Source: Nissolia schottii (taxonomy: Eukaryota; Streptophyta; Magnoliopsida; Fabales; Fabaceae). Taken from it: a stretch of 64,000 nt of DNA. The notes under the pieces were generated by a model. It worked only from the letters and a program-made list of their open reading frames with translations, had not been told where the DNA came from and ran no database searches. Numbering within the stretch: the stretch's first letter is position 1; every line of letters starts with the position of its first letter. A program made the position numbers and the translations under genes. This document shows positions 57,439-64,000 of this stretch, in pieces. The stretch lies in contig QANU01029832.1 of NCBI GenBank assembly GCA_003254905.1, positions 232,868 to 296,867 on the forward strand, in the 5' to 3' direction.

Positions 57439-60278
57439 ATGGAAATTTCAGAAGAACCAAACCCTAACAACCACACTCAACACTCCCCCAATGCCGACGC
57501 CGAAGAAGACGAAAACGATTTCACCGACGAAGAGGAGGAGGAAGAAGACGACGACAACGACGAGGAAGACGAAGACGAAAACGACGTCGTTTCGCCGGGG
57601 CCAAAGTATCGGAAACCCCAATCCCCGTTGTCGCGGTTGAACGAGCAGCGCTTCAAGCTTGAAACACTGTCCCGGCGGTTGTCGTCAGAGCTGGTCCCGA
57701 TCCGAGTACACGACGTGGTGATTCGAGGCAACGCGAAGACCAAGGATTGGGTTATCGAGGCGGAGCTGAAGGGTATTGAGAGCGCTGCCACCGTGCAGGA
57801 ACTGCTTCGCGCCTCCGAGGTCGCCCTCGGGAGGCTCCAGGGGCTTGGAATCTTCGATTCCACCAAAGTCCGCCTCGAGCCTGGGCCGCCGGAGCTCCCT
57901 CACACCGCCAACGTCGTCATCGACGTCGTCGAGGCCGCCAGCAAAGTCAGTGGCGAATTTGGTGTTTATACGAAACCCTCGGTACGATCCTGTTCGCGTT
58001 TTTGTTTTTGGTTTTTCGTCTGTGTTGTTGAACTTTGAGATTTGCAGGTTTTACAGTTTTAGGTTCATTCCAAGTCAGTGGTGTTGGTGTTGTTGGAGAC
58101 ATTGTATGGAATTTTATAATTTTGCGTTCATTCTAAGTATGAACGAAATGATGTGTGTGAATAAATGCAATATTGGAGTTTGTTGTTGACTTGTTCGTAG
58201 TAATGGTAAAAGGAAATAAAGATTGTGTTCGAGATAGTTATTATGCCAACTATCATAATTTGAGTGGTGGCTTTAAGAATTGTGAATAAGAATTGAGAAA
58301 TCATGGATGCAATCCCACTTGGAGTTGGGGCAGCTGGTAGCTTAATAGATCCTGTTTTGTATCTCCATCCGCTTGTTCCACAAACTCTTGGTATGGTTTA
58401 AGTGTTGAGAAAGCACCTACTCTTCCTGCCCTAGTGAGGTTGTGGTCATCTTTTCGTATGAGCTTCGACAGTTGCTGTTCACGATGGTGATGTCTGTGAC
58501 CCTTTTCTCCCCAGATTATAGAGTTAAGGGGTTACGAGAAGCAGATTTTCCTGCTCGATGGCATCTTAATATGATAGCTTTTATACAGTTGCAACAACAC
58601 AAGCATTGTACTAGGTTGCTTTGCTTTGCTTCTTTGTTGTTGGTATTGTGCTTTGGGATGAGCAGGAATTATTTTGGATGTACATTTTTTTCCTTCGTCT
58701 TTTTTCTTTTTTTCCCCCTATTTGGTTGGAAAGATGTATTTGAAAGGGTATATTTTACAAAGGAAATTAGGGACATACTCCAGTTTCTCTATTTACCTTG
58801 TGCTGCACTTTGAAATTTTCCCCCATGGGTGAAATACTGAAATCTACATTTGCTTTTGATCCTGTAGAATGATTATTGCTGTTTCAGATGGGTTCCTTCT
58901 GCTGCATGTGTTAATAAGAATATCAAGCTGGGATTAATTTGTTAGCATTTGTCAAATGGTATCAAGTTAGGAGAAAGATATGACTTGTTGGTTATTATCT
59001 AATATAAAGGTCTGATAGTATATATGTGACTGCATTTTACTGTAGATATATGAATTTGAATCATTATATCTTTTTGATGTGATGGATTAGAAATTTTTTT
59101 GGTTTCAAACCTTGTTTTTGTTGGAAGCTGTGTATCAATTTGCTTAGTTTTTATTGGTCTTAACCTGCTAATGTCTTTGGGAACATTTGCTATGCTTTTG
59201 TAGACTAGTTCTTGGACAACTGAAGGCACCCTTAAGTACAAAAACTTGTTAGGATATGGTGATCTATGGGATGCTTCTCTGGCATATGGTGCCAACCAAG
59301 CAACAGAGGTGAGTGTAGGGGTGTATGCCCCTCGACTTAAAGGGTTGTTAACTCCTCTTGTAGCTCGGCTATCCTTGCTTTCCCAAGATTGGCAAGAGTT
59401 CTCTTCATACAAAGAGCAATTGTTGGGCATGTCTCTTGGCTTAATCTCAACAAAGAACCATGACTTGGTGTACACTCTTGGATGGCGTACCTTAACAGAT
59501 CCATCACAAATGTCATCCAGGTCTATAAGGAGGCAGCTTGGCCACGGTTTACTGTCGTCTCTGAAGTATACATTTAAACTTGACAGGAGAAATTCACCAA
59601 TTAGACCTACAAAAGGATATGCTTTTCTTTCTACCACTCACTTTGGCGGCCTTACACCAGATCATCGAAGCTTGCGGTTTATTCGTCAGGTGCAATTGAA
59701 TCATTTTCTTCTCCTTGAATTTTTCTGCTAAAGTGCAATTATGTACGTCATGAATAAAACAACCACCTTTCTATTATGTGATAGCACTGTAATAATTATT
59801 GAAATAATGGAGTGCTAGAATTTCAAAATTGTTGCAGACAAGAAATCCTTAAATGATTAAATTAAATTAAGGAGTAGGAAATTACGGTTGAAACTTCATG
59901 GCATGTTATTTCTTGTTTTCAATATTATGAAAATGTCACCTTATGTTTATCTTGTTTCCTCTTGTCCTAATTTTATGAAGGAAACAGTGGGAAAAAAATG
60001 TTGTTTTTAGTTTTCCCTTTACCAAATCCTGCAAACAGGGACTATGAAAACATGGCAAGTCATTTTTGTTATAAAATACTGAGAATAGGAAATGAAAATA
60101 TAAAATGTTTTTTTTTTAAAAACCATACAGACCCTTAGATTTTTTGGATATGGGCAGAATCCATCTCCTTGGACAAAGTTGTAAAATTCAGAACATGGAT
60201 CCATAGAATACTATCTGCAACAATATATTCTTTTCTTATTCTTGTTGACATTGTTAAGTTTTAATTTTATAATTACGA

Positions 60279-60319
<41 letters not shown>

Positions 60320-61715
60320 AGTGACATCAAAGTATAAGGCCGAAAGGAACCAATCATGCTATAGGGCCAAGATTTTTAAGATGGTGGGAACAACCAAATA
60401 GATTGTTTTTTGTTTAACGTATAAGCATCGCAGGCAAAGCCATAGTCATTGTTGGGGATGAGGCCAATGCTTCCTTTATGGCATGTTTAGTAACATATAT
60501 GTAAGAAGTTGTTGCTGTAATAACCCTCATGCATATTAATATTTTTTATTTTCGTTTTTTTAATATTTTTTTCTTGACTAGATTGTTTAACTCTATTGAT
60601 GTAGGAATTTGATGTTCGCTGTGCTGTTCCCTTTGGTTTTTATAATACAGCACTGAACCTTGGGATTTCTGCTGGTGCTGTTCTTCCATGGGGCCATGGT
60701 TTTTTGAACAAGCCATCCCCCCTTCCTGAAAGATTTTATCTGGGTGGTGATTTCTCTCCGGTCTGCACCCTGGGAGGTCCAGTGACATTGTGGGGGTTTA
60801 AAACTAGGGGGTTAGGTCCTACTGAACCACGAAGGCAAAGTAGAGATGGAACTAATAATGACAATGATGATTCTTCTAGATGGGACTTCATTGGAGGAGA
60901 TCTTGCTGTTACTGCTTTTGCAGACCTCTCTTTCGATCTTCCGATTAGGTGGTTGAGAGAACATGGTATCCATGGCCATGTTTTTGCTGGTGCTGGGAAT
61001 ACTGCTAAGCTAACTCAGAATGAATATAAGAAGTTCTCTCCTCGCAACTTCTTAGAATCCTTCCGAACGTCAGTGGGATGTGGATTTGTTATTCCGACTC
61101 GACTTTTCCGTCTAGAGGTTAGCACCTTTTTCAATTTATTTATATTCAACTAAGCAGTGGGTTAGAATAACCAAAAGGATTTTATTTTATTTTATTTTTT
61201 TTTTTGGGGGGGGGGGAGTGAGCAATGATGGAAGTGAAATGTAGTGATGGTGGGAAATATAGAGGACATTGGGGGTAGTCTGTGTTGCTATATTTGTATA
61301 TTAGATAGTATGAAGGGAAGGAATGACAATTATAGAACCTTGCAAACTAGCAATCTTGTCGCTTGCATAATTTTTCTTTAATTTGCTTGCATGAAGGGAA
61401 GGAAATATTAGAGTTGCTTACGCATGAATATATTTTTCAAACTTTAGATCGTGTACTATTGTAATTTAGGCAAGCAACCTATTGTGGTTGCAAGGTTGGT
61501 ATTGTTTCTCATATGTATCTCTTTTCTGATATGCTCTGTCCACACACCTCTCCCATAATTTGGTATTTTTACTTGTTATTTATCAAGATTTGCAATGATT
61601 TCTTCACTGACGATCTTTTTCATTGTCTCAGGGTAACTTATACCACATTCTCCGGCAGGATGAGCGTGATCGAGGAAAAACTGGATTTAGGTTCAGCTTC
61701 TCATCTCCATCATAG
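57439..61715 (+). CDS. SAM50: SAM50-like OMP85 beta-barrel protein
   Basis: Core of the sorting and assembly machinery in the mitochondrial outer membrane, which inserts beta-barrel proteins. Four exons (57439-57981, 59204-59689, 60605-61117, 61632-61715), all phase 0, give 541 aa. Residues 20-50 are an unbroken acidic stretch. About 80-165 form one POTRA domain (VPIRVHDVVIRGN... to VVIDVVEA). From about 190 on is the 16-strand barrel, with the loop-6 segment LWGFKTRGLGP, where other OMP85 proteins carry Arg-Gly-Phe/Tyr. The last strand ends KTGFRFSF, a fit to the mitochondrial beta-signal (polar-x-Gly-x-x-Phe-x-Phe). An OEP80/TOC75-V assignment is less likely given length and lack of a longer N-terminus. 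Divergent from the checkpoint gene; that pairing is also found in Arabidopsis. Confidence 0.92.
60281..60315. repeat. (AT)n microsatellite in SAM50 intron 2
   Basis: About 17 AT units without interruption. Confidence 0.95.
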
Positions 61716-62495
61716 AGGCCAAGTTCATGACTGAAATTTTCCTTTTTGTTTTTCTTTCTTTTCATGTAGTTCCCATCCCAAGCATTAAACATTTTTGCTG
61801 TTCCATTTCCTCATTGTTTTAAATCCAGACTGAAAATCAAGAAAGAGCAATGTTTAAGCATTCGAAAAGATTTATAGGGATTGATTTTTGGAGTAGACAT
61901 TACCCCTTGGAAGTCATAGCATAAAAGCCAATGCTCACTGCATGGCAGAGGTGTACGAAATTAAAATTCATGTTGATTGGCACTGAGAATTCTCGAACTT
62001 TGTTAAGCTTAAGTTGCAAAAATAACCCTAACATTGGTTGAGATCATCATTGTTCTGCGTATTGTTTTCCAACTGATAAAACAGCGATTTGACTTTGCGA
62101 TATATTGTCCCTGCAACGTGGATGACTCGTTCCTGGAGCTTTTCTACTAGTGTTTAGTGGTTAAAATATATCTTTTGAATTGTCCTTGCCCTTATGTAGA
62201 AAATGAGTAATTATACCTGAAGCTCAGAAACCCCTAAAACATAATGTTGGATCACTCGCTAGGTTTAAATATAACCCTGAAATGTGCATCAAATGACAAT
62301 AAACACGAAATGGCTTCGGAGGATAATGAGTTGATGAATAACTTGTCTCGATCTGTCAGTTCTTATGCCGGTACAAAGCAGGGATATATCTTGAGAACCA
62401 CGAAGTGGAACCACGAGTGCTTTGGATTCACTAGGTAGTGCTACTGATGACCTTGAGTTTACGTAGAGAAGCAAAGTATGGTCATCAATTGGTTG
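61716..62495. other. 3' flank of SAM50
   Basis: AT-rich DNA. The 64-codon frame at 62244-62438 (ending TTKWNHECFGFTR) has no domain I know and is not called. Confidence 0.5.
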
Positions 62496-62750
62496 CTAGT
62501 ATGTCATTTCCGGGGGGGTGTACCCTGGAGGTAACCCGTATGGGGGATCTAAACTACTAGCCACGATGCTAGCGTTTGGCATTGGTGGAATATTTTTGTT
62601 TTCCCTAGGTTGTCCAATTTGTGTCAACATAGGTTCCGTTGACATGGGCAGAGAAGGGTGCACAAAATTGGTTTCTCCCTCACTCATGCTAATTTCTGCA
62701 GAAGAAGACATGCGTGATACTATGATACCACTTTGCAAACGCATAAACAC
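62496..62750 (-). pseudogene. Gag-like N-terminal fragment of an LTR retrotransposon
   Basis: The minus-strand frame is rich in Pro, Ser and Met and ends YGLPPGYTPPEM, wording I recall from gag N-termini of legume gypsy elements. It runs away from the LTR-like DNA at 62811-63790, as expected of a 5' LTR followed by gag. It is cut off at about 62490. Family assignment is tentative. Confidence 0.4.
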
Positions 62751-62810
62751 TTACAACAAAAGTTCTTGAATTAAATTTTCACAGAAAGGGTCCTATCGGA
62801 CATGCCAATT

Positions 62811-63790
62811 TGTTTTACGTGGACTTTGATTCAATGAACCATCCACCACTTAAATCAAATAGTATGTAAAAATAGGAATATTAGGTCCTTTTAGCAAAGA
62901 TGTGGATTCAAGAACAATTTGATATAATGGGATAATCAAGTGTTTGATACAATGATCGGAATAGAAATACAATGCAATGGACTTAAAGTTCTAATTAAAG
63001 AAATTACAAAATAAAGAAGGGCGAACAAAAGAAAGAAAAGAAAAGGAAAAGAAAAACGAGAAAGAAATGATAAATCTACTTGGAATTCCTAGCTGCTCTT
63101 TGTTGCTGCGACATATAGAGACTCTGAGTTTTTCCAAATTTGGTTTAGGGTTTAGGGTTTTAGGGTTTAAGGTTTAGGGTTTATATTCTGAACAATTGAG
63201 TTGAACACTTTATTTTTTATTTTTGCATGCTTGCCACATGTCTTCCTCGACGGTTGTAGCTTGATTCTTAGAACTCCACTCTTCCACTTCCCTTGTTTTC
63301 CGATAAGTGGACGGTTATTTTCTTCGTGAAGTTAAGCACATCCTCAGTAACCGTCACATGTTGTTGGTCGACACATCCTTTTAATGGATAACCTTCTATT
63401 GGTATTTGGACTTGCCTTATTATGCTTCGTCATCTTCTGAAGGGTCGAACCCTCTACTTAGTATGCCATACTTTTTCAAAGATTTTGATAGGGTCAACAA
63501 TGATGATCGACTAGGATCTATTCGTAAACGTCATTTATTGCTTCTACTTAATCCCTTCTACATCATCATTCAACTGCTAATAAGAACTTCTTCGTAGTTT
63601 TAGTCAATTACATCTCTTGTCCTTATTCGTAATCGACTAAAATCCTCATTTAAAATCTTTACTCGTTCCCAATCAAAATATTTGACCAATATCATCTTTA
63701 GTGAGGACCCATTCTCATTTTGACCCATTATATAATCACCATGTTATTTTCTCAAATGCCCTTAATATATATTTCTACGTAACTCAACCT
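62811..63790 (-). repeat. LTR-like repeat, sister of 37826-38769
   Basis: Shares ordered blocks with the 37.8 kb copy (CCTTTTAGCAAAGATGTGG at 62891, AGAACTCCACT at 63279). It carries an extra telomere-like insertion at 63142-63182. The 5' end on the minus strand is not sharply defined. Confidence 0.55.
63142..63182. repeat. Interstitial telomere-like repeats
   Basis: About five to six imperfect TTTAGGG units, the plant telomere repeat, inside the LTR-like sequence. Confidence 0.85.
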
Positions 63791-64000
63791 TTTTCTTATT
63801 TATTTCTTTGGTGCTTCAGAAAGCGGTATCGTGTAACTTGGTGATTATGTATTTTTTCACTGATTTATGCATTTTTTTTTGTACAACTTGCCGATGATAT
63901 ATTCTGCAAAACCTGATTGATTATTTGTTTATGTCGTTAATTTTCGTGTAAGAAACGATAGCAATTAGAAATGCAATAAAAAATAAAGTGTTGAACTCGG

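Noticed and set aside
58442-58813. 123-codon frame in SAM50 intron 1
   Set aside because: Phe/Leu-rich intron translation without homology; lies between well defined splice sites.
59246-59731. Chloroplast OEP80/TOC75-V as the identity of the OMP85 gene
   Set aside because: The protein has one POTRA domain and a short N-terminus, and ends in a mitochondrial-type beta-signal, which fits SAM50 better.
62244-62438. 64-codon frame downstream of SAM50
   Set aside because: Too short, no domain and no promoter; could be a repeat fragment.

Overview
This window is plant nuclear DNA. Seven protein genes can be read, almost all with GT-AG introns, and the AT-rich DNA between them is full of retrotransposon, MITE, Helitron and microsatellite sequence. 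The wording of the proteins and of the repeats suggests a eudicot, probably a papilionoid legume; that placement is inference from memory and was not searched.

Layout. (1) 683-4034 (+): translation initiation factor eIF2 alpha, 7 coding exons, complete (341 aa). (2) 5345-20581 (+): PMT23-type Golgi methyltransferase, 8 coding exons, complete (614 aa). Its intron 5 holds a decayed Ty3/gypsy chromovirus and its intron 6 a 4.6 kb LTR-like element with a 1.3 kb tandem duplication joined at an N. (3) 20582-28843: no gene; a MITE, a CACTA end, a LINE relic, a Mutator-type MITE with a perfect 9-bp target duplication, a TA-rich microsatellite and a Ty1/copia integrase fragment. (4) 28862-29623 (+): single-exon glutaredoxin-like Cys-rich protein. 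(5) 29624-41025: solo LTRs, a foldback element, a Pack-MULE-like element and a relic of a tonoplast sugar transporter. (6) 41026-44678 (+): LRR receptor-like pseudokinase of the MRH1/LRR-VI type, 9 exons, 665 aa. (7) 44679-50712: repeats plus a decayed spliced gene of unknown family. (8) 50713-51237 (+): Ole e 1-domain secreted protein of the PRPL1/MOP10 type. (9) 51539-54954 (-): MAD3/BUBR1-type spindle checkpoint protein (BMF3-like), 5 exons, 510 aa, with a Helitron in intron 3. (10) 57439-61715 (+): SAM50/OMP85 outer-membrane protein, 4 exons, 541 aa, divergent from the checkpoint gene across 2.5 kb that took in LINE and gypsy-gag fragments. (11) 61716-64000: 3' flank and a truncated LTR element on the minus strand.

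The genes are mostly unrelated housekeeping genes and do not form a pathway. What ties them together is position: from memory, the order matches two duplicated Arabidopsis segments (At2g40270-At2g40290: LRR-VI kinase, PMT23, eIF2 alpha; At5g05470-At5g05520: eIF2 alpha, MOP10/PRPL1, MAD3/BUB1-like, OMP85), as if this locus kept the ancestral set that Arabidopsis split between two copies. Two of the genes (MRH1-like and PRPL1-like) belong to families with root-hair roles.

I see no clear previously undescribed system. The points most worth a second look are the repeat and motif architecture of the checkpoint protein, the decayed spliced gene at 47.3-48.0 kb, the Helitron, and the N-marked duplication.
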